Source of the DNA: Fidelibacterota bacterium
Lineage (GTDB): Bacteria > Fidelibacterota > Marinisomatia > Marinisomatales > JABMOV01
Direction of reading: 5' to 3'
Length of the DNA: 37,822 nt
Assembly: GCA_013203145.1 (NCBI GenBank)
Contig: JABMOV010000144.1
Location: 1-37,822, forward strand
Positions 23,888-33,024 of the stretch are shown here, piece by piece (the stretch's first letter is position 1; every line of letters begins with the position of its first letter). The notes under the pieces are model-generated. The model did no database searches. It was not told the origin of the DNA and saw nothing but the letters and a program-made list of their open reading frames with translations. Both the position numbers and the translations under genes were made by a program.

Positions 23888-25056
23888 CTATGATTTGGGC
23901 AACAATACTGGTCATCGGAGTTCTTGTTTTTGTACATGAATTAGGGCATTATCTTGCCGCACGGTCTGTGGGTGTGCGAGTAGAGAAGTTTTCCGTCGGT
24001 TTTCCACCTCGGATAATATCATTTACATCTATCCCTGGCGGATGGAATGTCCAATTATTTTTTTATAAGATTATTGAGAATAAATGGATTTGGTCTTCTA
24101 TTTGGTCCACCTCTATTTCTCGACCCAAAAAAGCAGGCACTGGAACAGAATACTGTCTGGCGTTAATTCCCATAGGAGGCTATGTTAAAATGGCCGGTGT
24201 GATTGATGAAAGTTTGGATACAACGATTGAACACAAACCGGATGAACTTATGAGCAAACCCAATTGGGCACAGATTTGGGTCATGAGTGCAGGTGTCATT
24301 ATGAATGTTCTCCTTGCCATTGGGATATTTACAGGGATTGCCTACCATAGTGGTCGTCCTGAAATAAAAGACATTCCAGTCGTTTCTCAAGTAATCGAAG
24401 ATATGCCTGCGGCTGAAATCGGACTTCAAGAAGGAGATATAATTACGACCATTGATGGAAAAGCCATTTCAACTTGGATGGAAATGAGTGCAATTATTCA
24501 TACAATCCCCAAACAAGAAATTGATCTGACATGGGAACGTAATAACAAACCTATGTCAGCAAAAGTGACCACATCATGGCAATTATCTTTGGTGGATGGT
24601 AAGGTTGATACTCTGGGTGCAATTGGAATTTATCCCTCAATTGAATACGTAGATGTTGGATTGGGAGAAGCATTAAAAATGGGATCCATATCCACAATTG
24701 GCTCAGTAGCATTAATTGGATCAAGCATGTCTATGTTATTCTCAGGAGAGGCATCTATAAAAGAATTAGGAGGTCCAATTGCCATTGCTCAAATTGCTGG
24801 TGAAACGGCCAAAGCAGGTATTATACCATTATTAGCTTTTATGGCGTTTTTTAGTGTCAACTTGGCCTTTATAAATATTCTTCCCATACCGGGGCTTGAT
24901 GGTGGACATATCTTAATTATTTTAATCCAGTCAATTATCCGTAGACCACTTTCAATTAAAGTACGGTTGGTCATTCAACAAGTAGGAATGGCTTTACTGT
25001 TGATGCTATTTGTAACGGTTATCTATAATGATTTTGCAAGATTATTTACAGGTTAG
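23884..25056 (+). CDS. rseP: Site-2 protease RseP (M50 membrane metalloprotease)
   Basis: This 390-residue inner-membrane zinc protease cleaves anti-sigma factors in the envelope-stress response of characterised bacteria. The zinc site HELGH is at residues 18-22, and the second motif, NILPIPGLDGGH, supplies the third ligand (Asp339). One PDZ domain lies at about 165-240 (IEDMPAAEIGLQEGDIITTIDG). E. coli RseP has two and is longer. The stretch from about 41 to 84, between SVGF and GTEY, is about 30 residues longer than in E. coli and rich in Trp and Ile. It is the last gene of the envelope operon. No cognate anti-sigma gene is visible here. Confidence 0.95.
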   Translation: MTMIWATILVIGVLVFVHELGHYLAARSVGVRVEKFSVGFPPRIISFTSIPGGWNVQLFFYKIIENKWIWSSIWSTSISRPKKAGTGTEYCLALIPIGGYVKMAGVIDESLDTTIEHKPDELMSKPNWAQIWVMSAGVIMNVLLAIGIFTGIAYHSGRPEIKDIPVVSQVIEDMPAAEIGLQEGDIITTIDGKAISTWMEMSAIIHTIPKQEIDLTWERNNKPMSAKVTTSWQLSLVDGKVDTLGAIGIYPSIEYVDVGLGEALKMGSISTIGSVALIGSSMSMLFSGEASIKELGGPIAIAQIAGETAKAGIIPLLAFMAFFSVNLAFINILPIPGLDGGHILIILIQSIIRRPLSIKVRLVIQQVGMALLLMLFVTVIYNDFARLFTG

Positions 25057-25147
25057 ATTTAAATATTATTAATTTATTTTGGTTCACTATTTCATGACGA
25101 ATGAATAAATTGTCTAAGCTAAATTGTTAAATATAGTGAGGTACAGA

Positions 25148-27022
25148 ATGCAAAACCTACAAAACCAATTAATTGAATTACTAAAAGACGATACCAATTA
25201 CACAAGTGAAAGTAAACTATTAAAAAACAAACTCACCGAGGATGCCCTCAAATTAGAGCCAATCCTTCTCAAATATCTTTTATCCAATGACCGCTTAAAA
25301 AAGCATTTCTTTCTGGATGTCGACGAGACCCTTGTTTTCGATAAAGACAAGTTTATTCAGTTTGTGAATGATAAGGAATTCCTACCTGATTCTTACACCA
25401 GTTTCAGAAATAAAATCGGGCTCTTGGATGAAGACGGAAAATACTTTTCTGAAAAACGGGATGTGGTTTTGGCATGGCCTTACAAGGATTGCGTATTGGA
25501 GGGCGGACAGGATAAAGAAGACCAGAACCGGGATGAAATTTTTTATAACGAAGTTTTGGCACCGGACGAAATAGACCGACTCTTTGATCCAAAAGTACTC
25601 ACCAATTTCAAACGCTACGATAGAGAAGGTGAACACAAAAACCCACAGGATTTAAACCGGGATGATAACTTGATTATAAAAGGCAATAACCTGCTGGCAT
25701 TGCATTCGCTGGAAAAACTCTACCGTGGAAAAGTAAAACTAATTTATATCGATCCTCCGTATAATAGAAACGGTGATGGATTTGGTTACAACGATAAGTT
25801 TAATCACTCAAGTTGGTTAACATTTATTAAAAATAGACTTGAAATCTCAAAGAAATTACTAATACAAGATGGGTCAATATGGGTAAACATTGATGATAAT
25901 GAAGCACATTATTTAAAAATATTACTTGATCAAGTTTTCGGAAGAGATAATTTCAAAAGAAATATTATTTGGCAGAAAAAATATGCTGCTGCAAATGACG
26001 CAAAAGGTATTCCTGATATGCACGATCATATTATAGTTTTTTCACGCTCAAACAGTTTCAAGATAAATCTTTTACCGAGAACAGAAAAACAAGATAAATT
26101 ATATAAACACGATGATGGTGATGGTAAAGGTAAATGGCGAACGGATAATATGTTAGCAAAATCGTTTTCCGAACAATATGTATTTCCAATTACTAATCCG
26201 AATACTGGAAAAGAATATTTACCAAAAAAAAGCAAATGTTGGCGGGCAAGTAAAGAAACTGTTGATCTTTGGGTTAATGAAGATAGGATTTTCTTTGGAA
26301 AGGATGGAAAAGGCGCACCACAATTAAAAAGGTATTTACGCAAAGTACAGCAAGGTATAGTTCCTGTCTCTTGGTGGCCATTTGAAGATGCAGGGCATAA
26401 TGATGAAGCGAAAAAAGAAATTGAAAAATTAGATTTGATATTAGATGATGGAAGTTATTTTGATACTCCTAAACCTGAAAAATTATTGAAAAGGATTATA
26501 GAAATTGGGTCCGACGAAAACGATATAATTTTAGACTTTTTTGCTGGTAGTGGAACAACTGGTGCTGTAGCTCAAAAATTAAAAAGGCGATATATTTTAT
26601 TAGAACAAATGGATTATGTAAAGCCAGCGATTATAAAACGGTTAAATAAAGTTATTACTGGTGAAAAAGGTGGAATTTCAAACTCTGTAGATTGGAGAGG
26701 CGGTGGTTCCTTTGTTTATGCTGAACTAAAAAAATGGAATCAGAATTATATAGATGAAATTGAATCAACCAAAACAATAAAAGAGCTTCTCAAAGTTTAT
26801 GGTAAAATGAAAGACGAAGCATTTTTTCGTTATGATGTGGATTTAACCAGTTTCGATATAGAAGAGTTTTCAGAACTTGAATTAGAACAGCAGAAAGAAG
26901 TTCTATTGGAATGTTTAGATAAAAACCATCTTTATGTGAATTTATCAGAAATGGACGATACTACTTACGATATTTCTGATGAAGATAAAGCGATGAATAA
27001 AAAGTTTTACGGCTTGGACTGA
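25148..27022 (+). CDS. mod: Type III restriction-modification methyltransferase (Mod)
   Basis: This is a 624-residue beta-class adenine-N6 DNA methyltransferase from the ATG at 25148. An upstream TTG at 25124 would add 8 residues. Catalytic motif IV is DPPYN at residues 202-206. SAM-binding motif I, DFFAGSGTTG, comes after it near 463-472, the beta-class order. The region between the motifs is the target-recognition domain. The N-terminal 180 residues are typical of type III Mod proteins. The protein pairs with Res (27988-30618) and also specifies the target site. The central part appears more AT-rich than the first 600 bases, in keeping with exchange of recognition domains. No simple-sequence repeat for phase variation is seen. 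Confidence 0.94.
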   Translation: MQNLQNQLIELLKDDTNYTSESKLLKNKLTEDALKLEPILLKYLLSNDRLKKHFFLDVDETLVFDKDKFIQFVNDKEFLPDSYTSFRNKIGLLDEDGKYFSEKRDVVLAWPYKDCVLEGGQDKEDQNRDEIFYNEVLAPDEIDRLFDPKVLTNFKRYDREGEHKNPQDLNRDDNLIIKGNNLLALHSLEKLYRGKVKLIYIDPPYNRNGDGFGYNDKFNHSSWLTFIKNRLEISKKLLIQDGSIWVNIDDNEAHYLKILLDQVFGRDNFKRNIIWQKKYAAANDAKGIPDMHDHIIVFSRSNSFKINLLPRTEKQDKLYKHDDGDGKGKWRTDNMLAKSFSEQYVFPITNPNTGKEYLPKKSKCWRASKETVDLWVNEDRIFFGKDGKGAPQLKRYLRKVQQGIVPVSWWPFEDAGHNDEAKKEIEKLDLILDDGSYFDTPKPEKLLKRIIEIGSDENDIILDFFAGSGTTGAVAQKLKRRYILLEQMDYVKPAIIKRLNKVITGEKGGISNSVDWRGGGSFVYAELKKWNQNYIDEIESTKTIKELLKVYGKMKDEAFFRYDVDLTSFDIEEFSELELEQQKEVLLECLDKNHLYVNLSEMDDTTYDISDEDKAMNKKFYGLD

Positions 27023-27025
27023 TAA

Positions 27026-27889
27026 ATGAAAAAAGAAATTATTAAATCCCTGACAAACGAGTTTGAATCTCATGTCAATTTTACAAATCAGGGGGTTGAG
27101 TTCTGGTTTGCCCGGGATTTACAGCATTTATTAGGGTATTCGGAATGGCGGAATTTTACTCAAGTAATCAATAAGGCAAAGACTTCTTGTAAGATAGCCG
27201 GTCACCTCATAAATGATCATTTTGTTGACATCAACAAAACGATACCGATGCCAAAGGGCGCAACTAAAGAAATCCCCGACTTGATGCTCACTCGATTTGC
27301 TTGTTACCTTATTGCACAGAATGGCGATCCTCAAAAAGAGCAAATTGCCTTTGCCCAAAATTATTTTGCTGTCCAGACACGAAAATTTGAAATCATAGAA
27401 CAGCGGATCAATGACTGGGAAAGACTAAAAGCCAGAGAAAAATTAACGCTTTCTGAAAAGGAACTTTCAGCAGTTATCTATGAGCGCGGTATTGATGATT
27501 TGGGTTTTGCCATCATACGCAGTAAAGGCGATAAGGCTCTTTTTGGTGGTTATTCCACAAAAGAAATGAAAATACGCTTAAATATACCCAAGAGCAGACC
27601 ACTTGCTGATTTTCTCCCAACTATTACGATTAAAGCCAAAGATTTTGCCAATGAAATTACTGTATTCAACGTAAAGAAAAAGGAAACGCTAGAAACCGTT
27701 CGCGCCATTTCTGAAGAACACATTCAAAACAGTAAAGGTGTTCGTAAACTATTAAAAGAACGGGGGATTGTACCCGAAGAACTGTCGCCTGAAGAAGATT
27801 TAAAAAAGTTGAAGAGACGGCTGTCTTCTGAAGAAAAAGAGATGGTAAAGGACATAGATGGATTGGAAAAAGATGATTCAAGGAAATAA
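27026..27889 (+). CDS. dinD: DinD-like DNA-damage-inducible protein with BRO-N-like domain
   Basis: This 287-residue soluble protein is close to the length of E. coli DinD. The N-terminal part (about 20-115) is a Bro-N/phage antirepressor-like fold: VEFWFARDLQHLLGYSEWRNF, then LTRFACYLIAQNGDPQKEQIAFAQNYFA. The C-terminal half is DinD-specific and charged. E. coli DinD is LexA-controlled and, as I recall, can disassemble RecA filaments in vitro. Here the gene starts 3 bases after mod and lies between mod and res. It is therefore co-expressed with the type III system rather than SOS-controlled. No LexA-type box was recognised. A role in taming RecA after restriction, or as an antirepressor-like accessory, is inferred only. 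Confidence 0.88.
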   Translation: MKKEIIKSLTNEFESHVNFTNQGVEFWFARDLQHLLGYSEWRNFTQVINKAKTSCKIAGHLINDHFVDINKTIPMPKGATKEIPDLMLTRFACYLIAQNGDPQKEQIAFAQNYFAVQTRKFEIIEQRINDWERLKAREKLTLSEKELSAVIYERGIDDLGFAIIRSKGDKALFGGYSTKEMKIRLNIPKSRPLADFLPTITIKAKDFANEITVFNVKKKETLETVRAISEEHIQNSKGVRKLLKERGIVPEELSPEEDLKKLKRRLSSEEKEMVKDIDGLEKDDSRK

Positions 27890-27939
27890 TCAAATAAGTG
27901 TAATTTATACAGCATTCAACACCGACGGTTTATTTGCGG

Positions 27940-27966
27940 AACCCCCTGGGTTACGATCCGGGGGTT
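27940..27966 (+). promoter_or_regulatory. Stem-loop between dinD and res
   Basis: AACCCCC (27940-27946) pairs with GGGGGTT (27960-27966). GG and CC extend the stem past one bulged T, around a loop of about 8 nt. It has no T-run on the + strand, so it is not a simple intrinsic terminator. It sits 22 bases before the res ATG and could damp or time expression of the nuclease subunit. Confidence 0.5.
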
Positions 27967-27987
27967 ATTGTATAAAATAGAATTATA

Positions 27988-30618
27988 ATGGCGTCTCTTT
28001 TAGATAGGTTTAATATTTATGATGAAGATGGACTCATCTCTTATGAGAAAAAGGATTTTGTTGCCGGGAATCTAAATTCTCATATTGAATTAAGGCCTTA
28101 TCAGGAAAAAGCCATTTCCCGCTTCGAGTATTATTTTAATGGGTTTTCGCAGAAGAAGAAGCCCACTCATCTTTTATTTCACATGGCAACCGGAAGCGGT
28201 AAAACCATTTTGATGGCATCCAATATTCTTTACCTTTATGAACAGGGTTATCGGAATTTTATTTTTTTTGTAAACTCCACCAATATTATTGAAAAAACGA
28301 AAGCCAATTTTCTTGGAAAAGATTTAACCAAATATTTATTTAGTCAAAAGTTAATGTTTAATCATCAGGAAGTTCAGGTTGCAGAAGCAAATAATTTCGA
28401 AGGTACAAACCCAGACGACATCAATATATTATTTACTACTATTCAGGGATTGCACACCAGATTAAGAAAACCCACTGAAAACACGATCACCTTCGAAGAA
28501 TTAGCTTATACAAAACTGGTTTTACTTTCTGACGAAGCCCATCATATTAATACAATGACGCTGGCTAATCCGGGGACAACTGAAGAAGAGTTGGAAAGCA
28601 GTTGGGAACGAACGGTTCAACGAGTGTTTGAATCCAATCCTGAAAATGTTCTACTGGAATACACAGCCACAATCAATTTTAAAGATGAGCGAATCAAGGC
28701 AAAATACGAAGACAAATTGCTGGTCCGATATTCGTTAAAAGAATTTCGTTCAGATAGATATTCCAAAGAAATAAAGGTGCTTCAATCTGACGTGGAACCG
28801 CTGAATAGAATTCTCCATGCAATAATATTGAGCCAGTACAGACGAAAAGTAGCCGTTAATAATAAAATGCATTTAAAACCGGTCGTGCTGGTGAAATCCA
28901 AATACATCAAAGATTCTGAACAATTTGAAAAGGATTTTTATAACCTTCTTGAAAATTTACAAGCTGCGGATATTGCAGGAATCGAAAAGAACACTTCCAC
29001 TACTTTGCTGAAAACAGCATTCAAATATTTCAAAGATAATAATATAACAAATTCTATATTGGTTCGAGAACTAAAAGAAGATTTTCGAAGGGAAAAATGT
29101 ATTGGTGTCAATTCTGAAAGTTCTTACTCTCATGAAGATCAAATTAAACTGAATTCTTTGGAAGATTATGACAATGAACTCCGTTTAATTTTTACTGTCA
29201 AAATGCTGTGTGAAGGTTGGGATGTGCTGAACCTCTTTGACATTGTCCGCATTGATGAATCTGTAGGAACCAAAGGCACTACCATTCAAGAGGCGCAGCT
29301 TATTGGTCGTGGTGCAAGATATTTCCCCTTTCAATTAGAGGATTCACAAGAAAAGTATAAACGAAAATTTGATGAAGATTTAGAAAATGAAATGCGGTGT
29401 CTGGAGGAATTGTATTATCATAGTGTTAATAATTCCAATTACATTAAAAGTCTCAAATCTGAATTAGTAAAAAGTGGAATTTTGGAGGAATTAAACAAAC
29501 AGGTGGTTTTAAATCTAAATGTTAAACCTGAAATCAAGGAAACTAAATTTTGGAATGAAGATTATATTTTTATCAATAAGCGGATTGAATATGACCGTGC
29601 AGGGATTGAAGGTTTTCGTGATTTAGGAGAACTGGATAAAAAGATATACTCTTTTGACTTTGGGAGTGGTGTTGTAGGTGAAACTGCAATTTTCAATGAC
29701 GAAGAATTACCACCAAACGAAAAGAAATTAAAGGTGAGAAAACTTGGAGATTTTGGTGCAATAATAAATCGCAAAGCATTGGATAGAATTCCGTTTTTCA
29801 AATTTGATCATCTTAAACTGTATTTCCCCAATCTCAATTCTATTGATGAGTTTCTTACATCAGCAGATTACTCAAAAGATATTCGTGTTGATTTAAACGG
29901 ACCCGCTGAAAAACTCTCCAGCTTATCAGCCAAAGATCAATTATCCGTTGTTCTTAAAGTTTTCTCCGTCATTCAGAATGATATTTTAAAGCGAAGTCGT
30001 CGCTATGAGGGAACAAAAGAATTTGCAGGGAATCCTGTTTACTCTATTGTTGAAGATAAGGTCTTACAGATTGTAGTCAGTGATAGTGGCATTCAGCAAT
30101 ATGGCGTATCGATGAAAACAAATTCTGATGCTAACCTGAAATTAGATATTGATCAAAAAGATTGGTATGTTTATGACGATAATTTTGGAACCGATCAGGA
30201 AAAATATTTTGTCAAATATATAAATAATATGATAGATGATTTAAAGAAAAAATATGACGACGTTTATCTTTTGCGAAATAAAGGATTATTCAAGATTTTT
30301 CGGTTTTCTAATGGTCAGGCACTTGAACCTGATTTTGTCCTTTTTATGAGAGAAAAGGAAACAAAAGAAAAATTGAATTATCAAATATTTGTCGAACCAA
30401 AGGGCGGTGATAGATTATTAGAAGATAAATGGAAAGAAGAATTTCTTGAAGATGTTAAAGAAGATTCAAATATCAACCCATCAACACTTTATGATTGTGA
30501 AAAATTCAAATTAATTGGTCTTCCTTTTTTCAATCACAGCGATGAACAATTTTTACAGTTTGAAGAATCGTTTATAAAAGAAATAAGCTTAGGGAATGGT
30601 GAAGGAGGAATGGATTAG
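27988..30618 (+). CDS. res: Type III restriction enzyme Res subunit (helicase-nuclease)
   Basis: This 876-residue SF2 ATPase-nuclease cuts unmethylated DNA together with Mod. Walker A is MATGSGKT (residues 66-73) and the DEAH box is SDEAHH (182-185). A late helicase motif VI is QLIGRGARYFPF. Near the C-terminus the PD-(D/E)xK nuclease site is visible: P781-D782 (LEPDFVLF) and E803-P-K805 (FVEPKG). All key residues are present, so the enzyme looks functional. It begins 98 bases after dinD, behind a stem-loop, on the same strand. It lies convergent to the DUF3108 gene and marks the right edge of the inserted restriction locus. Confidence 0.94.
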   Translation: MASLLDRFNIYDEDGLISYEKKDFVAGNLNSHIELRPYQEKAISRFEYYFNGFSQKKKPTHLLFHMATGSGKTILMASNILYLYEQGYRNFIFFVNSTNIIEKTKANFLGKDLTKYLFSQKLMFNHQEVQVAEANNFEGTNPDDINILFTTIQGLHTRLRKPTENTITFEELAYTKLVLLSDEAHHINTMTLANPGTTEEELESSWERTVQRVFESNPENVLLEYTATINFKDERIKAKYEDKLLVRYSLKEFRSDRYSKEIKVLQSDVEPLNRILHAIILSQYRRKVAVNNKMHLKPVVLVKSKYIKDSEQFEKDFYNLLENLQAADIAGIEKNTSTTLLKTAFKYFKDNNITNSILVRELKEDFRREKCIGVNSESSYSHEDQIKLNSLEDYDNELRLIFTVKMLCEGWDVLNLFDIVRIDESVGTKGTTIQEAQLIGRGARYFPFQLEDSQEKYKRKFDEDLENEMRCLEELYYHSVNNSNYIKSLKSELVKSGILEELNKQVVLNLNVKPEIKETKFWNEDYIFINKRIEYDRAGIEGFRDLGELDKKIYSFDFGSGVVGETAIFNDEELPPNEKKLKVRKLGDFGAIINRKALDRIPFFKFDHLKLYFPNLNSIDEFLTSADYSKDIRVDLNGPAEKLSSLSAKDQLSVVLKVFSVIQNDILKRSRRYEGTKEFAGNPVYSIVEDKVLQIVVSDSGIQQYGVSMKTNSDANLKLDIDQKDWYVYDDNFGTDQEKYFVKYINNMIDDLKKKYDDVYLLRNKGLFKIFRFSNGQALEPDFVLFMREKETKEKLNYQIFVEPKGGDRLLEDKWKEEFLEDVKEDSNINPSTLYDCEKFKLIGLPFFNHSDEQFLQFEESFIKEISLGNGEGGMD

Positions 30619-30670
30619 TTGATTTTCTTTCCCCATTTCCATTTATCAGGAAATCTTACGGATAAACTTC

Positions 30671-31393
30671 TCAATTAGATTTATACGATACTTTTTTTAA
30701 ACGTAGCAGCATTGATCCGAATTTTAGTTTTATTTGGATTTGGACAGGAAGACGTCTTTCATCGTCGCTAAACCAAATGATCATATCGCCTTGGTTTTTA
30801 AACAGAGATTTATCTTTTTTAAACGGACGAAAAACATAACTTTCAAATTTTCCCGCAGGAACCGAAACGGTTTCTTTTTTATCAATAATGACCATTAAAG
30901 GAGTATACTGGCTATTATCAAATGTATTAAAGGATAAAGTGTCTCCAACGTGAAGCGAAATAGTTCGCAAATAATATAACAATGAATACGGATCGCGAAT
31001 ATCACCCTCTATTTCCAAAGTATCAGACAGCGTCACAATCTTTTCCAGTTTATGATCTACTACCATCTGAGTTTGTTTTCTATATTTTCCCTCGCGAAGT
31101 TTTTTCTCCTGTTTGACGGTTGTCAAATCGTCAGTTTTCAACCATGTATCAATACGATCCCGAATTTTAAATATGCGATCGGCCACAGTCCCGGTACGGG
31201 CTTTAAATTGAACATGGATGGCGGAATATCCATTCATCGGTTCAATTCCCAAATGTTCTAGTGTCGCTGTTCCAGCAGGGATGACGTTAAACTGTGCAGT
31301 GTACTCCAATATTTCACCTGTTTTCAATGGTGACGGATTTGTCTGGCCAAATACCAATGCAACACTGAATAGACCAATAATTAAACGGCACAT
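30671..31393 (-). CDS. DUF3108 periplasmic protein
   Basis: This 240-residue exported protein has a signal peptide at about residues 1-16 (LFSVALVFG-QTN). The mature part has the DUF3108 pattern: an early beta-rich portion beginning GEILEYTAQFNVIPAGTATLE, the RDRIDTWLKTDDL stretch, and IRDPYSLLYYLRT followed by the VPAGKFESYVFRP and WFSDDERRLPVQIQIKLKFGSMLLRL end. Function is not established for the family. Its ATG shares one base with the tsaC stop (31393). It is the last gene of a minus-strand unit with tsaC and an LpxL-like acyltransferase, which suggests an envelope setting. Confidence 0.83.
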   Translation of the reverse strand: MCRLIIGLFSVALVFGQTNPSPLKTGEILEYTAQFNVIPAGTATLEHLGIEPMNGYSAIHVQFKARTGTVADRIFKIRDRIDTWLKTDDLTTVKQEKKLREGKYRKQTQMVVDHKLEKIVTLSDTLEIEGDIRDPYSLLYYLRTISLHVGDTLSFNTFDNSQYTPLMVIIDKKETVSVPAGKFESYVFRPFKKDKSLFKNQGDMIIWFSDDERRLPVQIQIKLKFGSMLLRLKKVSYKSN

Positions 31394-31962
31394 TATCGAA
31401 TAACCTCTAATTCTCCACGATATAGTCTAAAGATGCTTGAACCTTTTGACGGGGAAAGTGGACCGGCATCAATGATCAAATCAATATCATTTCCAAACTC
31501 TGAAATAATTTTGTCGGGGTCGATCATAGCAGGATGCCCACTGCGGTTGACGCTGGTGGTTGTAATGGGTTTTTCAAATTGTTTTGCCATATCTAATATT
31601 ACAGATTGATCGGGGATTCTTATTCCCAAGGTATGATCCGGTCCTATGATGGATGTGTGAACCACTGACTCACGTACCGGGGCTATGACGGTTGTTGTGC
31701 CACTAAGTTTTTCTTTTATCAGATTCCATTCTGGGGCTGAACAAACAATCCAGGATTTTGCTGTTTTTTTATCTGGTGCAATGACGCTAATTGGACCAGA
31801 CCTTCTCTTAATAGAATTAATTTTTTCAATGGCTTTTGCGGATGTTGCATCGACGCCAAAACCATAAAGTGTATCCGTGGGATATACGATAACGCCATCA
31901 TTGCGAAGTATTTCACATGCCAACTCTATCAGCAAAGGATCATGGACGGAGAGTCGTTTCAT
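31393..31962 (-). CDS. tsaC: Threonylcarbamoyl-AMP synthase (TsaC/Sua5/YrdC)
   Basis: This 189-residue cytosolic enzyme forms threonylcarbamoyl-AMP from threonine, bicarbonate and ATP for the universal t6A modification at position 37 of ANN-decoding tRNAs. The YrdC domain is evident: GVIVYPTDTLYGFGVDA, IKRRSGPISVIAPD, TTVIAPV and IRIPDQ, and the TTSVNRSGHPA stretch. There is no extra Sua5 C-terminal domain, so it is the short TsaC form. I chose ATG at 31962, since it gives an ATGA overlap with the stop of the upstream acyltransferase gene and follows GGAAGACG. A TTG at 31980 is also in frame. Confidence 0.95.
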   Translation of the reverse strand: MKRLSVHDPLLIELACEILRNDGVIVYPTDTLYGFGVDATSAKAIEKINSIKRRSGPISVIAPDKKTAKSWIVCSAPEWNLIKEKLSGTTTVIAPVRESVVHTSIIGPDHTLGIRIPDQSVILDMAKQFEKPITTTSVNRSGHPAMIDPDKIISEFGNDIDLIIDAGPLSPSKGSSIFRLYRGELEVIR

Positions 31963-32852
31963 TGAGGCTTCGTCTTCCAACGTTTATGGAACCAAAAATA
32001 CTGTTCAGGATATTCTATAATTTTTGATTCTAACATAGTAGTGAAAGATTGTGTTAATTCTTGAATATTTCGATTTTCAGGAATCGGAATTTCCTCAAAC
32101 TCAACTTTAAGCTTTTGGGCGGATAATTGAACTATCGTTGCAAAAATAATGGGTGATTTTGTACGATAGTGAAAGACTGCCGTGCCCTTTGGTGTTGAAG
32201 ATGGTTGATTGAAAAAATTGACAAATGTTCCATGTTTTCGAGCATCTTGGTCACTGATAAGTCCCAATATAAAATTATCTTTTAAAACTTCCGTCATTTG
32301 TTTTGGATTAGAACGACGACCAATTTGTACCATGCCAAATGCACCTCGTCGTTCATTAAAAAATCGATGTGCACCTGCACTTCTTTGTTGTTGTACAACA
32401 CCAGCTGATGCATAACCATTGTGACCTAACCAGGCACCAAGAAGTTCCCAGGCACCAAAGTGACCAGTAGCCAAAATAATACCGTTTCCCCTTTTTAAGT
32501 AGTTATCAAGGATATCTTTGCCCGCAACATGAATGTTTGTTTCGTGAAAGGATTGTGGCAATGTGATAAATTGAAAAAGATTCCAGGCGAAAAACTGATA
32601 ACATTTATATAGTGTTTTTGTAATCCAATAATCTGATTTATTTGGAAAAGCTTTCATTAAATTATTGCGAGCGACAGATTTCCTGAACGTGAGCAGAAAA
32701 AACAAAAATTTCCCCATAACATTTGCAATCTGAATCCGCTGTGCCGGTCGAATTGTGCATGTAAGTTTATGTAATAGAGATAAAAACCGATAGGTGATTG
32801 TTAGTTTTGGGTTGTTTTGATTCACAAAATAATTCTCATAAAGAAAATACAA
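31959..32852 (-). CDS. Lipid A acyltransferase, LpxL/HtrB family
   Basis: This 297-residue inner-membrane acyltransferase adds a secondary acyl chain to the lipid A precursor. The catalytic H-x4-E is GHFGAWE near residue 127. RRGAFGMVQIGR, ISDQDARKHGTFVNFFNQPSSTPKG and the terminal YFWFHKRWKT (the YxWxHRRFK-type motif) are all present. A short hydrophobic stretch precedes the catalytic region. The start is probably TTG at 32852 after GGAAA; a GTG at 32825 is the alternative. It is the first gene of the minus-strand unit with tsaC and a DUF3108 gene. It complements the lipid A genes in the main envelope operon. Confidence 0.92.
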   Translation of the reverse strand: MYFLYENYFVNQNNPKLTITYRFLSLLHKLTCTIRPAQRIQIANVMGKFLFFLLTFRKSVARNNLMKAFPNKSDYWITKTLYKCYQFFAWNLFQFITLPQSFHETNIHVAGKDILDNYLKRGNGIILATGHFGAWELLGAWLGHNGYASAGVVQQQRSAGAHRFFNERRGAFGMVQIGRRSNPKQMTEVLKDNFILGLISDQDARKHGTFVNFFNQPSSTPKGTAVFHYRTKSPIIFATIVQLSAQKLKVEFEEIPIPENRNIQELTQSFTTMLESKIIEYPEQYFWFHKRWKTKPQ

Positions 32853-33024
32853 AAATTTCCATTAGAACTAGCTGGAAATCTAAGAGGAAATGACGATTTC
32901 AAAAATGGTCATTATTAATACAATATTAGTTTTTAATAATAGTGAAAACTTAGGGTAGATTGAAATTATAATTGAGTTGACATATAAATTGATTTATTCA
33001 CCAAGGGGCAGGTAAAATCAACCA
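32853..33024. promoter_or_regulatory. Divergent promoter region between lpxL-like and nfeD genes
   Basis: This 172-base gap must hold promoters for both directions. TTGACA at 32977-32982 (+) could be a -35 element, but I found no matching -10 at the usual spacing. ATTATTAA (32911-32918) and TTAATAAT (32933-32940) form an inverted repeat with a 14-nt loop, possibly an operator. Nothing else stands out. Confidence 0.3.

Noticed and set aside
25148..27022. Phase-variable mod gene
   Set aside because: No run of identical short repeats or long homopolymer is present within mod or its leader.
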